A stretch of 64,000 nt of DNA from Eustoma russellianum (GCA_036186865.1 AP025066.1:11309101-11373100), one strand, 5' to 3'. Counted from the first letter of the stretch, positions 1 through 11,519 are shown. Translations and numbers: made by a program. Notes: generated by a model from the sequence alone, not told the origin.

Positions 1-76
1 TGATATACTAACCAAACCTGTAAGTGTTCAGATCTTTAAATTATTACTGGACAAGCTAGGTTGTATTAATATCTAA
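1..76 (+). pseudogene. Ty1/copia RNase H C-terminal end (fragment of a plus-strand element)
   Basis: Reading from base 2, the sequence encodes the last 24 residues of a copia polyprotein, including D-I-L-T-K-P near the start and K-L-G-C-I-N before a TAA stop at 74-76. This is the usual end of the copia RNase H domain, which degrades the RNA strand during reverse transcription. The same ending occurs on the opposite strand at 746-1039 in copia-1, so the two are related copies. A polypurine tract follows at about 88-96 and leads directly into an LTR. The rest of the element lies outside the window to the left. Confidence 0.8.
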
Positions 77-97
77 AACTCTAGCTTGAAGGGGAGC

Positions 98-486
98 GTT
101 GGAATGCAAGGCATATCAGGAAAAGAATCAGAACAGGAAGGACAGGAGGAAAGAAATATGCTCAGCTGCTGACTTCTTCTTTCAGGCATTTCATCGAGCA
201 GATTTGCTAAAGGCGTCGAACACCTTTTCACTAGCTTTTATCTTTGTTAATTCCAGTCAAGATCATTAGTTGTTTGTATATAATTGTTATTTAACCATAG
301 AAGTAGGGGATAATAATCATTTCGGTGATTAAAAGTATATTAACACATTAGTTTTTTTTCCGGCAAACTAGCCATTGGTTGTGGCTATCGTGGGCTATCT
401 AGCCGTTGCCATCATTTGTATACTTGTGTGCATTGCTGAGAAATAAGAGATATAGCGTTTGTTTCTTCATTGTGCTATGTTAAACA
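98..486 (+). mobile_element. LTR of the plus-strand copia fragment
   Basis: The LTR starts GTTGGAATGCAAGG (expected TGTTGG) right after the polypurine tract at about 88-96. It contains TATA-like sequence near 275-285 and a U5-like stretch with GTTTCTTCATTGT near 460-475. Read forwards, it shares blocks with copia-1's 5' LTR read on the minus strand: the terminal GTTGGAATGCAAGG, a GGCATTTCATC block, and an ACTAGCC...TAGCCGTTG block. It is therefore a diverged member of the same family in the opposite orientation. The right end (TTAAACA near 486) is an estimate. Confidence 0.6.
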
Positions 487-513
487 AGTGATTCTAATGT
501 TGTTTTCTCTATA

Positions 514-745
514 ACTGCTAATTAACCTAGATGATCTCCCTAGTGTATGATCAATATACAATGATGTTGAGATAAATAAACGTAAATATATACGATGTAC
601 ATGCTGGAATTAACAGAAAAACATGTTCAACGCATTTGATAAGGTGTTTGATGAAATGCCCCAAAGAATGTTCATAGATTGAAAGTATGGCATCATCACA
701 GGCTTCAACCTTTTGATCACTGCATATTAATCATTGCATTCCAAC
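514..745 (-). mobile_element. Partial 3' LTR of copia-1
   Basis: Read on the minus strand this begins TGTTGGAATGCAATG at 745, next to the end of the copia-1 RNase H and its polypurine tract. It matches copia-1's 5' LTR at about 34590-34841 almost throughout, but similarity stops at about 514. The distal part of the LTR is missing where it meets the plus-strand copia LTR. It is truncated and cannot show a target-site duplication. Confidence 0.75.
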
Positions 746-1587
746 ACACCCCCTCAAGCTAGGATTGTATATGTTGATACAACCTAGCTTTCCAAGCAAG
801 GTCTTGAAAACTTCAACGCTGATAGGCTTCGTCAAAACGTCTGTAACTTGATTTTTGGACTGAACGTGGTGAAGCTTTAGAATTTTGTCCTCAATCTTCT
901 CCCTCAAAAAATGCCTATCTATCTCAATATGCTTGGACTTATCATGTTGAACTGAATTCTCTGTCATGTTGATAGCTGAAATATTGACACAATAGACACG
1001 AACATGCAATTTAGCTTCAGTATGGAGGTCAGCCATCACTCTTGTAACCCATTTCCCTTCACAGACACCTACGGATAGAGCCCCTCAACTCAGTTTTAGC
1101 ACTAGTTCTTGAGACAACATGTCCCTTCTTACTCCTATAAATAATCAGATTTCCCCATAAATAAGATGCATAACCAGAAGTTGACCTCATGTCTGATTTA
1201 GAACCAGCTCAGTCAACATCAGTGAATATTTTGATCTCTCTTTCATCATTATTTTTGAAATATAGCCCCTAACCAAGAGAAGACTTTAGATACCTGAGAA
1301 TTGTCAAAGCATAACTATAGTATTCAGCAATAGGGTTGTGCATAATTTGATTTATAAGGCTCACCCCATAACATATCTTAGGTCAAGTGTGAAATATATA
1401 TATCAGTTTACCTGTAAGCCTCTGATATCTCAACTTATCTGTATAGGAAGAGTCCCATACCTCAATTGGTTTATGCCTTGGTTCCATAGGTGTGCTTGCA
1501 GGCTTGCAGTTAGACATACTTGTTCCAACAACAAGTCAAGGACATACTTCCTTTAGGAATATACATATCACATTGGAGTTTCTGGTA
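746..1587 (-). pseudogene. copia-1 RT C-terminus and RNase H (distal half)
   Basis: The minus strand encodes, in order, a K-P-A-S-T-P-M-E-P block, a G-K-L-I-Y-I-S-H block, the RNase H start D-W-A-G-S-K-S-D-M-R-S-T-S-G-Y, and the RNase H end from 1039 down to about 760 (V-Q-H-D-K-S-K-H-I-E-I-D-R-H-F-L-R-E-K, then D-V-L-T-K-P and K-L-G-C-I-N). This is the standard tail of a copia pol. It contains several stops and frameshifts. The pyrimidine run CACCCCCTCAAG next to 745 is the complement of the polypurine tract. The gene is cut at 1587 by gypsy-1, and the preceding RT part lies at 27796-28665. Confidence 0.85.
1583..1587. repeat. Target-site duplication of gypsy-1 (left copy; partner 27791-27795)
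   Basis: TGGTA here and TAGTA at 27791-27795 flank the first and last bases of gypsy-1. Four of five bases match, and 5 bp is the usual length for LTR retrotransposons. Copia-1 RT reads through if the element and one copy are removed. Confidence 0.7.
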
Positions 1588-2878
1588 TGATGAGGCTCAA
1601 GAGCCTCCTCATGATGACCTTGCACAAGGATCCTCTAAGAAGACACATATGGGTCCCTTGACAAGAATTCGAGTGAGACAACTAGGGTTTGATGTTAGGA
1701 CTTTCTTGAAAAGGCATGGTCAAGGGGTGCCAACATATGGTGGGCAGCGTTTGGTGCTCATCATTGAGGCTATGATTTGATTATCCTTGAGTTTAATGCA
1801 TATCATAAGATGTAAGAATTGGTGGGAGGACATGATGGTCATTTCATGCATGCGCGTCGTAGTATCGAGTCTAGCAGTTTGTCTTATCTTTGTTTAGGTC
1901 TAGAGTAGCTTATGGAGTCTTTTATTATGTGTTTGAAGTACTTATGCTACTGTTGATTGTCATTGTAGGTGACAACACCAAATAAGAAAGTGGCATAGGG
2001 AATCCCAACTTGTTAGGAGGTCGGCCAGGACACCCGTTCAGTATTTTGGTACAGGTCGGAGGACGGGTCCAAATGGGTTCAAATCACTTGGAAGTGTTAA
2101 AAGACTCAATTTGGGACAACTTTCATTTTGTGCACTTTTCTTAATTCGAGCTACAAGATGTTTCAAAGTCAGCTTGAAGATTAGAGTTCAAGTATGGAAA
2201 GTACTACAGCCCACTGGATTGGTACCTGATCTTTAAAAGACAATATCTTTGCAAAAAAGAGTGTACATGAGGTGATTCAAGAGCCCAAATTCAATGGAAT
2301 TTCATGATCTACAGCTTTGCTGAAGAGTTAAATCCCTTATTCGGCGAGTAGAAGTCTGAAACCAACAGGGTGTATTCTAGTATGAAATTTTAGGGATTTA
2401 ATTCCAAACTCTTTTATTGATTAGTCTTGATTTAGTTTCCTAGTTAGACTTAATTTAGATTGAGAGGGGATATCCTAATTATCTTGATTGATTTACTAGC
2501 TTTTAAAATTAGCAAAATAATGCCCACATAAGGCATATAGGCGGTAGCTTTGTGAACAGTTTTCAGAAATTTTGAACACTTTATTTTCGGTAGCCTCTTG
2601 TGTGCTTCCTTCTTGTGTATTTTCTTTGTTTCCACATACACAAATCAAAGCTAGATCCAATTCAAGGTTTGAGAAATCCTTATTGGTGGCCACAATCTGC
2701 GGAAAAGGAACGACTTGGTGGATTGGATGGCTTAATTTCTCAGTACCAACGTTTTCAGCGCTATCGAGGAGAAAGGTGGTGCCTTGCGCCATTGTTCAAC
2801 TTTAACTGACGTTTGAGGGCTTATGAGAGTTTAAGGAAGGGTCTTATACACGTATATACGTGCCTCAAACATGTATCA
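1588..2878 (+). mobile_element. gypsy-1 5' LTR
   Basis: The LTR is 1291 bp, begins TGATGAGGCTCAAGAGCC and ends CATGTATCA. The matching 3' LTR is in two pieces (11537-11826 and 26804-27790, together about 1277 bp). The first 190 bp keep an open reading frame (D-E-A-Q-E-P-P...G-P-L-T-R-I-R-V-R-Q-L) that is the pol C-terminus when this sequence sits downstream of pol. The copies differ by many substitutions and small indels, so the insertion is not recent. Confidence 0.88.
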
Positions 2879-2881
2879 ATT

Positions 2882-2893
2882 TGGTATCCGAGC
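2882..2893 (+). other. Primer binding site of gypsy-1 (iMet tRNA type)
   Basis: TGGTATCCGAGC lies three bases after the 5' LTR. It differs by one base from TGGTATCAGAGC, complementary to the 3' end of plant initiator methionine tRNA, which primes minus-strand DNA synthesis. Confidence 0.8.
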
Positions 2894-2981
2894 AAAGGTT
2901 CTTTTGTTTTAACTAACATATCTCTCTTTTGTGTTGTTTTCCATCTCTTGAACCCGCAGCACCCCCTACGGTTGACCCCTC

Positions 2982-5633
2982 TATTGGACTTGTATAACAC
3001 CACTAGAAGGGAGGGGTTGAATACTGAACGTGGAAAATTTTGATTTTAAAACTTTTTAGACCAAATAACTCACTTCTAAAAATAGTTTCCGTTTTCAGAT
3101 CCTGATTTGATTAATCTAGATATCCTGGTTGTAGACCTCCAAAAATTATGAAATTTGGTGAAGATGTGATCTCAGACTCTATGAGTGTCTCACAAAAATT
3201 TCAAAAATTAAAATTCCAAGCCTAACCCCTTGAGAACTCTTCCGTGTACATATTGCGTCAATCTACCAGAAATTGTACTCCGAAATGCAAAATTTATTCT
3301 TATTAATTGGGAACTCTAAATGACCAGAAAATTTTATGGTATGACCCTCAGGATGTTGTATTGTAATGGGTTGAAACAGTTTTTCAAAATTCCCTTGGTA
3401 AGTATGTCAACCACATTGATGTTCTCACCCTTCGCAAATTTTAGAATCAGATTGCACTAGTATCATAACTATTAACATTTGAATGACTTATACTTATCCA
3501 AATGAGATGAAACTTGTGCCAAATGAAAGCTAGGACGTGTGGCTATGTTTTTGAAAAATTTTGTGATTTTTGAAAATCGTTTGTATTTTTACTGTGCTAA
3601 TGAAAACGATGCAGAAAACAGGAACTGAAAGTAAAAATGTTGAAAAGTAAGAACACCGAGATTTTTATACTGGTTCGGTTAAAACAACCTACTCCATTCT
3701 TTGATGACACCTTCCTCGGTATTCACTAAACACAAAAGATGCCTTAACACAAGGATGACTGGAGTCAAATACCAACTCCACCCTTTTACAATCAACAAAC
3801 AAACAAACCAACACGAACACCACCACCGATCGAATGAAGACTTGATCACACCTTCATCAACCTATTACAGAACATGAACGTATGTGGGTGGTTTACACAA
3901 AGCCTATATAGTATATGAACAATATGTATGATAGGATTGAGGCTAAGCAAGAGAAAAGAATGGAAGAAGAAGAGAGTAGTCTTGCTTTGAACTTGTAAGA
4001 ATATCAATTTTGCTTAGCCTTGTCTTGCACCATCTTGCACCTTCTTATAACATGTTGGCCGCCACCTAGGGTTTGTTTTCTTCTTCCTTGAAAATTGTCC
4101 TAAATACCCTTGGAAGATTTCTTTGTATAGATGGTGACACAACCTTGCTTACTGGGCGCAACACGATTGGACGAATGACTTGTCTTTGCCTAGTTGTCAC
4201 TTCTTGATAGGGCATCCTTAATCCACCTTGCCACACTTTAAATGAGCTGGAATTTCTTTAAAAAAATCTGAACATCTGCTCAAAATGAATGTAATTAACT
4301 TCCAAATAATCATGATTCAATCCCCTTAAATTTTGGAATACAATTGAAGACAATGAATATGCAAAATCGGCTAGCTCTTTTCCATATGCTGAAATTTTCA
4401 GCATGTGGTTTATATGAATTATTTCCTTGTGTGTTGCCCTCTTCAACGTCACCAATCATGTGTGGCATATCCTCCACCAATTCATGTGTCAAATAAGCTC
4501 CACCTAGGCTCCAAAAATGCTGAACTAGGCGTCTACATTCAGCTGCACGTGCTGAATTCTTGTTATGTAAACTTTGTCAAATATTGCATAATCTTCACAT
4601 ACATGGTAAATTTCAATCAGCCCTAATTTGATTTTTCTAGAACACTCTAACATGTCTTGAATGTGTAAAAAGTGTCTAGATACATGTTACATCAATGTCA
4701 AAAAGTTCCATGTGTGTTGGGCTGTAGAAAGCCGAATTTTCGACTTTTGTCGATTACACGATTTTTCTTCCGATTAATTTCAAACTTCTTACACACATAA
4801 TATATTTATGTCAGACATAATATACATAAAATGAGGTGTGTTTTCAGCTCCAATGTTTGAGTGTAAAGTGTCTCATGTGACAAAATAACCTACAATTTGA
4901 ATTCTCCACAAATTTAGGCTGAATTGTGGGTGATTTATGTGTGTAAGCATGGTATGACTTTGTGGCTGAATATGACATGTGGATCACGAAATTTTGGAGT
5001 ATTTTTAATTATGTAGTCTGGACATCTTTATATGGCAAGTACATGACATGTCGGTGAAGTTTTGCTAGTCACCCGATACGACAATTTTTGGTTTATGACC
5101 TTGAGACATGTCGTTATAATTTTGATTCACTAAGACTTGTAATATATGATATGAGACCTGTATATACTCATAAATATGATGTGTATATAGTGATGTGATG
5201 TTGACGTACATTTATAATATATATGACGTGTCGGTGGAACGTCGGAATATAAGTGTATAGTGTAAAAAAATTTGTATATGAAAATATATGCATGTTGCGT
5301 GTGATTTGAGGTGTGGAGATGAGGAGACTTTCCATTTCAAGTTTAATGTCCTATAGTTTTCTCCAAATATGTCCTCATACATAAGCACTTCACCTAATGA
5401 ACCAGTTTAGTTCATTAGTCATGACACCTGTAAATAGTATAAAGACAACAAATGTTTTCCATATCATGTAAGCTTTAATGCTTCATTACTCGTTAGTACG
5501 AAAACATTATACAGAAACATGTAGAGCATTTTTATCACATGAACATGTCAAGTAAAATTTATTTATGCATTTTGTAAATATGTAACATTTAAATCATGCA
5601 TTTTCAAATCACTTAAACCCTAATTTCTCAATG
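2982..5633 (-). mobile_element. Solo LTR A (large copia-type LTR family) in the gypsy-1 leader
   Basis: This 2652-bp block begins TATTGGAC...AACACCACTAGAAGGG and ends CTCAATG. Perfect 5-bp duplications (ccctc) flank it at 2977-2981 and 5634-5638. Its ends match the copia-2 LTR (TGTTGGACC...CACCACTAGAGG; CTCAACA), which sets its orientation as minus. Related copies are 28666-31640 (opposite orientation) and 48060-50323. It contains a TATA-like CTATATAG near 3904, a block reading GTTCGGTTAAAACAACCTAC near 3673, and palindromes such as GCTGAAATTTTCAGC near 4389. No coding region is convincing. The flanks support a solo LTR left by LTR-LTR recombination. Confidence 0.85.
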
Positions 5634-6911
5634 CCCTCTTGTCTTCTACCCCTTTTCTTTTTCTTGTTCTCCTTCATATCTTGTCACCCCATATCTGATT
5701 TTATAAAAAAAGGGTTAGAAGACAAAAAGTGTCCTTTGTTGAGAAACAATTATAAAACCGAGGCCTTTGCATCAAAGGTTGCACCTTTGCCTTGCTTCTA
5801 CCATTCTTGCATCAAAGCATCAATCTTGCACACTTAACTTAGGATTTTGGTGATATTTAGGGATTAATTTCTCAGATTTTACATAGAAAATGACCACAGC
5901 TAAATAGCTTCCTTGTGTCACACGTAAATCTTGTTGCTAACGAAGCTTTTAGTTGATCTTAGACTTGTGTGATATTGGTTGCATTATTTGCTTGGGTTTT
6001 GTTGCAATTCTCTTGTATCCAAGGCTGACTCTACATCACACTATACATGGCTGATCCATCACTGTCAAAGGCTTCATCTCTAAGCCACACCGAGCCACAA
6101 AAGGCCAAATCTTGTAGACAAAAGGAACTGTATGGCCGAATTGCACTAAAACAACCTAAGGTACCCTTTTTCTTTGCCTTGACTCATAAGAAAAGGCCAA
6201 CAAAAATCCTAAATCAATTACGCACAGCTAAGATACACATAATTTCTGTTGTGCAAACGTCTAAAAAAAGAAAAAAAATCTCTCGTACAGCCCCAAAACA
6301 TAAGGATTCGAGACATAGGAAGAGCAAATTGGTCCCATTGTGTGACAAATCACATTGAGTTTGTTGAGAATTTCTTTGGTGCATATCAAGTTTCCATTGG
6401 CATACCACAAACCGAGAAATCCATACCTCTTAACTCTACAATTTCATCGTTTAATTCTTGGATACTTGATAGTTGTAATAAAATCGACAACTTTATAATT
6501 GATTTGCATAAGGCTAGGGTTAGCTGAAGATTTCCCAGGGAAATCCCTTAGCTTTCTTTTGCTTAGCTCTTGACATAATATTAGGTTTCTTTTTGTTGAA
6601 TCTTAGTGGTTAAGTGTGAAAGTTGTCTTATTTTGTGACTTGAAATCATTACGTTCGAAAGTGCTGGATTTATTTGACTTGGCGATCAAGAAAGGGTGTT
6701 TTCATCTTGAAATTGTGTTCATCACTTGGATTACTTGCTTTGGATTGTATCTAGATCAAGATTGGCCAAGGCATTCACATTTGTGAGGTTAAAGTGAGGC
6801 TAAACACCCCCAAAAACTGTTTTGTGTTTTATCACTAACGTCATGAAATCACTTTTGTCTTCGTGTTAATTTTCCTTTTCTTTTTTTTTCTTTACTTAAT
6901 TTTAGGTGAAT
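5634..6911 (+). other. gypsy-1 untranslated leader
   Basis: This stretch between solo LTR A and the gag start has no recognised domain. One 103-codon frame at 6047-6358 is rich in Lys, Arg and Ser and begins with an ATG, but nothing in it resembles a known family and it may be chance. The end (about 6870-6906) is a long T-rich tract followed by AATTTTAG just before the gag ATG, which looks like a plant 3' splice site. Confidence 0.55.
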
Positions 6912-8043
6912 ATGTCGTCAACTAATGCCATAGCTGAGGAGACAAGGGTTGAAGTGTCCCTTGAAAAGGTGTTGGAGAAGCTACAAGAAATCTCCAACAA
7001 GGTGGAGGAGTTGGATAGGAGAACATTCAACCAGAATTCAGCCTGCACACATTCTCAAGGTCACAGTCAAACCTAACACGGAGGGGAGTCCAGAGGTTCC
7101 ATAGCAATGACAAGTAGAGGAAGAGTGTATCGAGGCAAAGTGCCCGTGAGGCATCGTGAGCCTAGGGAAGAATAGCCACCGAAGGATTATTATGAGGAAG
7201 AGATGGATGAGGCGCAAGCATTGCCCCAAGGCCGTGTGCAAGCAAGGAGAGCGCCACCCCTATGAAGATGAATTTCTTAAAACCAAGATGAACATCCCTT
7301 CACTTTATGGTAAGAGGGACCCCGAAGCATACATTGAGTGGGAGAAGAAAGTTGATCTTATATATTCATGCACAACCTACTCCGAATGGCAAAAGGTACG
7401 TTAAGCTAGCATTGAATTTATGGAATATGCATTAATTTGGTGGGATCAAATTCAAAATATAAGAAGAAGAACCATGAGAGGTCTTATTTCCATTAGGGAT
7501 GAGATGGAATTGAAATGAAAAGTACATCAAAAATTGCAAGGACTCACCCAAGGAAATAAGTGTATTGATGAATATTTTAAAGAGCTTGAAATTTTGATCA
7601 TAAGAACCAACACCATAGAACCCGAGGAGGCTACCATGGCACGGTTTCTAGGAGGGTTGAATAGAGAGATTGGCTTCCAGCTTGAGCTCACAAACTACAT
7701 AGATCTGAACTCTATGATACATAAAGCTCAAAGGATCGAGAGACAATTGAAGGTACGTTCTTCTTCTAGTGGTTTCAGTTTTAGAACTAATGTTTCTCCT
7801 TCTACTAAACTGCAGCCTAGGTCAAGCCCTAATGGATGGAGCATGCGGTCAACCACAACCATGCCTAATTGAGGTCCAAATCAAACCCCAAGCAAAACGG
7901 ACTCTTCTCAAGCAAGTGGTGAGAAAGGAAAGGTTAGGACAGGAGAGAACAAAGCAGGAAACCCTACCCCTAGATTTAGGGACATTCAATGTTTTAAATG
8001 TAATGGTAGGGTCATTATGCTATAGAGTGCCCTAACCCAAAAA
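6912..8043 (+). pseudogene. gypsy-1 gag (capsid and zinc knuckle), degraded
   Basis: The likely start is ATG 6912, opening a short coiled-coil-like segment (M-S-S-T-N-A-I-A-E-E..., then L-E-K-V-L-E-K-L-Q-E-I) before a frameshift. From about 7256 the frame encodes the capsid region: M-N-I-P-S-L-Y-G-K-R-D-P-E-A-Y-I-E-W-E, then Y-F-K-E-L-E-I-L and A-R-F-L-G-G-L-N, typical of the gypsy retrotransposon gag family that forms the virus-like particle. Near 7990-8030 a CCHC knuckle (C-F-K-C-N-G...H-Y-A...C-P) is visible only if one base is skipped. Stops at about 7402 and 7516 confirm decay. Confidence 0.82.
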
Positions 8044-8047
8044 TATC

Positions 8048-8600
8048 ATGTACTTAGAGGAGACACAAGAGTACTATATTGACGAGAGTGAAGAGGAGAA
8101 GCCTAAGCCTGAGCAGGAACAAGCAGAGGTAAGTGAAGAAGAGATTAGAGAGGAAGAGGGAGCCTACAAGGGCTTTCTAGTGGTTAAAAAGGTCTTGAGC
8201 TCTCACGTGAAGGAAGAAGAGGAAGCCCTACAACGAGAGACATATTCCACATCCACTGCATGGTGAAAGGTAAATGTTGCACTTTAATTATTGATAATGG
8301 ATCCTGTGCTATTGTTTCTAGCGTTGAACTGGTTAGAAAAATTGAATTGCCTTTGATTGATCACCCCCACCCCTATAGACTATCTTGGTTAAATGATTGT
8401 GGTGAGTTAAGTGCTTCTAAACAATTTTTGCTATCTATCGGTGGTTACAAAGATGAGATTTTATATGATGTTGTACCTATGCATTCTAGTCACATCATTC
8501 TAGGTAGACCTTGGTAATTTGACAAGCATGTTACATATGATGGTCGTCTTAATATCTATTCATTCAAGTTTAACAACAAGGTGTTTAAACTTCATGCATT
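8048..8600 (+). pseudogene. gypsy-1 protease region
   Basis: After an acidic linker rich in Glu (8048-8230) comes I-I-D-N-G-S-C near 8288-8305, which matches the aspartic protease active site of plant gypsy elements except for Asn where Gly, Ser or Thr is normal. I-I-L-G-R-P-W follows near 8495-8515, the conserved protease C-terminal block. Two overlapping frames cover the domain, so a frameshift has occurred at about 8260. The enzyme would process Gag-Pol in the particle; this copy is probably dead. Confidence 0.8.
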
Positions 8601-9658
8601 ACCATTGCACAAAGTTTTTGAGAATCATCAAAGGGGAAAGAAATCTCGAAATGATCCAAAGGAGAAAGAGGCCGACAAGAGGTTCTTGGAGGACCTCAAA
8701 AAGGAACGAAAGAGCCCCAGAGAGAGCTCCAAGGCATCGGCCAAGGGCACCAAGCCCTCGGCCTGAACTCCACACCCCTATCCCCTTCACTTGTTTCAAA
8801 TCCATGCACATTGCAAAACCTAGTGAGGTTACTCATGCATTGCATTCTCGTGAGGTTGTTTATGTGCTTTTGTTTAAGGAGAGCGTTGACTGCCTGTTTT
8901 CTAGGGATGACTTGCCATCTTCTTTGCCTATTGGTGTAGCGACCTTATTAGAGGAGTACTCTAACTTGTTTCCCAAAGAAGAACTCTCAGGACTATCCCC
9001 TCTGAGAGGTATCGAACACCAAATAGACTCCATTCACGGAGCTACACTTCCTAATAGGATGGCTTATAGGGCCAACCCTAAGGAAACAAAAGAGATTCAG
9101 AGGCAAGTAGAGGAGCTTTTAAGTAAGGGCAAGGTGAGAGAGATGAGTCTTTGTGTTGTACCGGTGATAGTAGTCCCTAAGAAAAATGGAAGCTGGAGAG
9201 TGTGTGTGGATTGTAGAGCCATTAATAAAATCAAAGTGAAGTATAGGTACCCCATCCCTAGACTTGATAATATGCTCGACTATTTTCATGGTGCTAAGTA
9301 CTTTAGTAAGATTGGTCTTAAGAGTGACAACTTTCAAGTGAGAATAAAGGAAGGAGATGAGTGAAATACAGCTTTCGAAACAAAATTTGGGTTGTAAGAG
9401 TGGTTAGTGATGCCTTTTAGATTAACTAATACAACTAGTACATTCATGACATTGATGAACAAAGTTTTAAGAGCTTTCATTGGCAAGTTTGTGGTGGTGT
9501 ACTTCGATGACGTTTTGAACTTGCTTGACCAGCTAAAAGCTGTTTTTGACAAGTTAAGAAGAAACAACAGCTGTATGCCAACTTTAAGAAGTGTTCTTTT
9601 TGCATGGAGAAGGTTGTGTTCCTTGGATTCGTTGCGAGTGCTTTACGGATATAAATAG
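8519..9658 (+). pseudogene. gypsy-1 reverse transcriptase
   Basis: The domain runs from G-I-E-H-Q-I-D near 9010 through Y-R-A-N-P-K-E, V-P-K-K-N-G-S-W-R-V-C-V-D-C-R and Y-P-I-P-R-L-D, to a Y-F-D-D catalytic box at 9500-9511. This is the core of a Ty3/gypsy RT, which copies element RNA into DNA. The block normally reading F-S-K-I-D-L has Gly for the catalytic Asp (F-S-K-I-G-L). A stop at 9362 and a frame change separate it from the Y-F-D-D part. After 9560 the sequence is further frameshifted. Confidence 0.88.
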
Positions 9659-10314
9659 ACCAAGATAAGGTGAAGTCCATCATAGAATGGCCAACGCCCA
9701 AGACTCTATGGGAGAGGTTAGGAGCTTCTATGGTTTGGCAAGCTTCTACCGGCATTTGTGAAGGACTTTTTGGCAATAGCGGCCCCATTAAACAAGATTT
9801 TAAGAAAGATGTTGGATTTCACTGGGGAGAAGCTCAATAAAAGGCATTTGATGAATTGAATGTAAGACTCACCTCAGCCCTTATCTTAAGATTGCCTAAC
9901 TTTGATGAGATTTTTGAGATTGAGTGTGATGCTATTGGGGTTGGGATTAGTGTCGTCCTTACCCAAGGAAAGAAGCCTATTGCGTACTTTTGAGAAGTTG
10001 AAAGGTGTGTCATTGAATTATATGACAAAGAATTGTATGCATTAGCGAATCTTTGCAGACTTGGCAGCATTACTTGCAGCCTAAGGAATTTGTGATCCAC
10101 ACTGATCATGAAAGCCTTACGTATCTTAAAAGTCCAAGGAAAATTGAATAAGGGGCATGCGAAATGGGTAGAAGCTGTTGAGCAATTTCCTTGTATCATT
10201 AAATACAAGCAAGGTAAAGATAACATTGTAGCTGATGCATTGTCTAGGAGATACACTTTGATCACTAAGTTGTCTTCACATTTGCTTGATTTTGAGCACG
10301 TTAAGGAGTTGTAA
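9659..10314 (+). pseudogene. gypsy-1 RNase H
   Basis: Broken frames encode a P-I-A-Y-F block near 9985, a V-I-H-T-D-H-E-S-L block near 10090-10115 and a K-Q-G-K-D-N-I-V-A-D-A-L-S-R-R end at about 10207-10251. The last is the near-invariant end of gypsy RNase H and contains its final catalytic Asp (A-D-A-L-S-R). Frameshifts and stops lie between the blocks. Confidence 0.82.
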
Positions 10315-10380
10315 AAGGACGAAGCAGATTTGTGATCTATTTACAAGGCATGTCTTGAGTCACCCTTTGGTTAGTTTAAT

Positions 10381-11502
10381 TTGCCTGATGGATATCTGTT
10401 TAGGGCACAACGGTTGTGCATACCAAAAGGGTCTATGAGAGAATTGCTTGTCCGAGAGGCTCATGGAGGCAGCTTAATGGGACACCTTGGGGTTTTTAAG
10501 ACTTTGGAAACCCTAAAAGAACACTTATTTTGGCCTCACATCAGAGTGGACGTTGAGAGAGTTAGTTGGAGTTGCGTCACCTGTAAGCAAGCAAAATCAA
10601 CCGCGCACCCACATGGACTTTACTCCCTTAGTCGTACCTTCTTCGTCATGGGTACACTTGTATGTCGACTTTGTCTTAGGCTTGCCTAGGTCTCAAAGTG
10701 CGAAGGATATCGTGTTTATTGTCGTAGATAGATTCTCTAAGATGGCACACTTTATTGCATGCAAAAAAGCTGATGACGCTTCCCATGTTGCACACTTTTT
10801 TTCCAAAGAGATTGTACATTTGTATGGTATGCCTAAAACGATTGTGTGATAGGTATACTAAATTTTTGATTCATTTTTGGAGAGTCCTTTGGGGAAATCT
10901 TGGTACTAAACAATTGTCTTCTACCATGGCCCATCCTCAAACCGAAGGTCAAACTGAGCTTGTTATGGGACTTTATCACAATTGTTGCGTGCATTGATTA
11001 AAACAATCTTAAAAATTGAGAAAAGGCTTACCTCATATTGAGTTTCATATATATAGGGCTGTGTATAGTGGTTCTTTGTGTTCACCTTTTAAGGTTGTTT
11101 ATGGTTTCAACCCCCGTTCCCCGCTTGATTTGCTCCCTATTCCTGTGAATGAATTTTCTATTCTTGAAGGTAAGAAAAAAGCTGACTTTGATTAAACCTT
11201 TGCATGCTGAAGTTTAATTGCAACTTGAACGTAAAAATGAACAATATGCTAGGAAGGGTAATAAGAATAGAAAACATGTTTCTTTTGTCCCTGGTGATCT
11301 TGTTTGGTTGCATTTGAGAAAACCTAGATTTCCTACGGAGAGAAAGTCTAAGCTTATGCCTAGGGGAGATGGACCTTTTAAGGTCATACAAAAGGTTAGT
11401 GAAAATGCTTATGTACTTGATCTTCCGCAAGACAGGTGTGGTTTTATTTCTCACACTTTTATTGTTAGCGATCTTACCCCTTTTGAGCATTTTGATGATT
11501 AG
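10381..11502 (+). pseudogene. gypsy-1 integrase
   Basis: An HHCC zinc-binding region is visible (A-H-G-G-S-L-M-G-H near 10460-10490, C-V-T-C-K-Q near 10574-10590). The catalytic core follows with D-F-V-L-G-L-P, V-V-D-R-F-S-K-M-A-H-F, and T-E-G-Q-T-E near 10945 in another frame. The C-terminal part at 11218-11502 is open (F-V-P-G-D-L-V-W-L-H-L-R-K, G-D-G-P-F-K-V, N-A-Y-V-L-D-L-P, S-D-L-T-P-F). The stop at 11500-11502 is followed in frame by D-S-R-S-N-P-F-E-E-G-G up to the polypurine tract, so the original protein ran further. Confidence 0.88.
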
Positions 11503-11519
11503 GATTCGAGGTCAAATCC

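Noticed and set aside
98..745. A single 648-bp LTR with inverted termini TGTTGGAATGC...GCATTCCAACA
   Set aside because: The left part matches the copia-1 LTR family only in forward orientation and the right part only in reverse, so these are two LTRs meeting, not one.
6047..6358. 103-codon Lys/Arg-rich frame in the gypsy-1 leader as a possible gene
   Set aside because: There is no family resemblance, it lies in a region expected to be untranslated, and overlapping frames are also open. Mentioned only within the leader entry.
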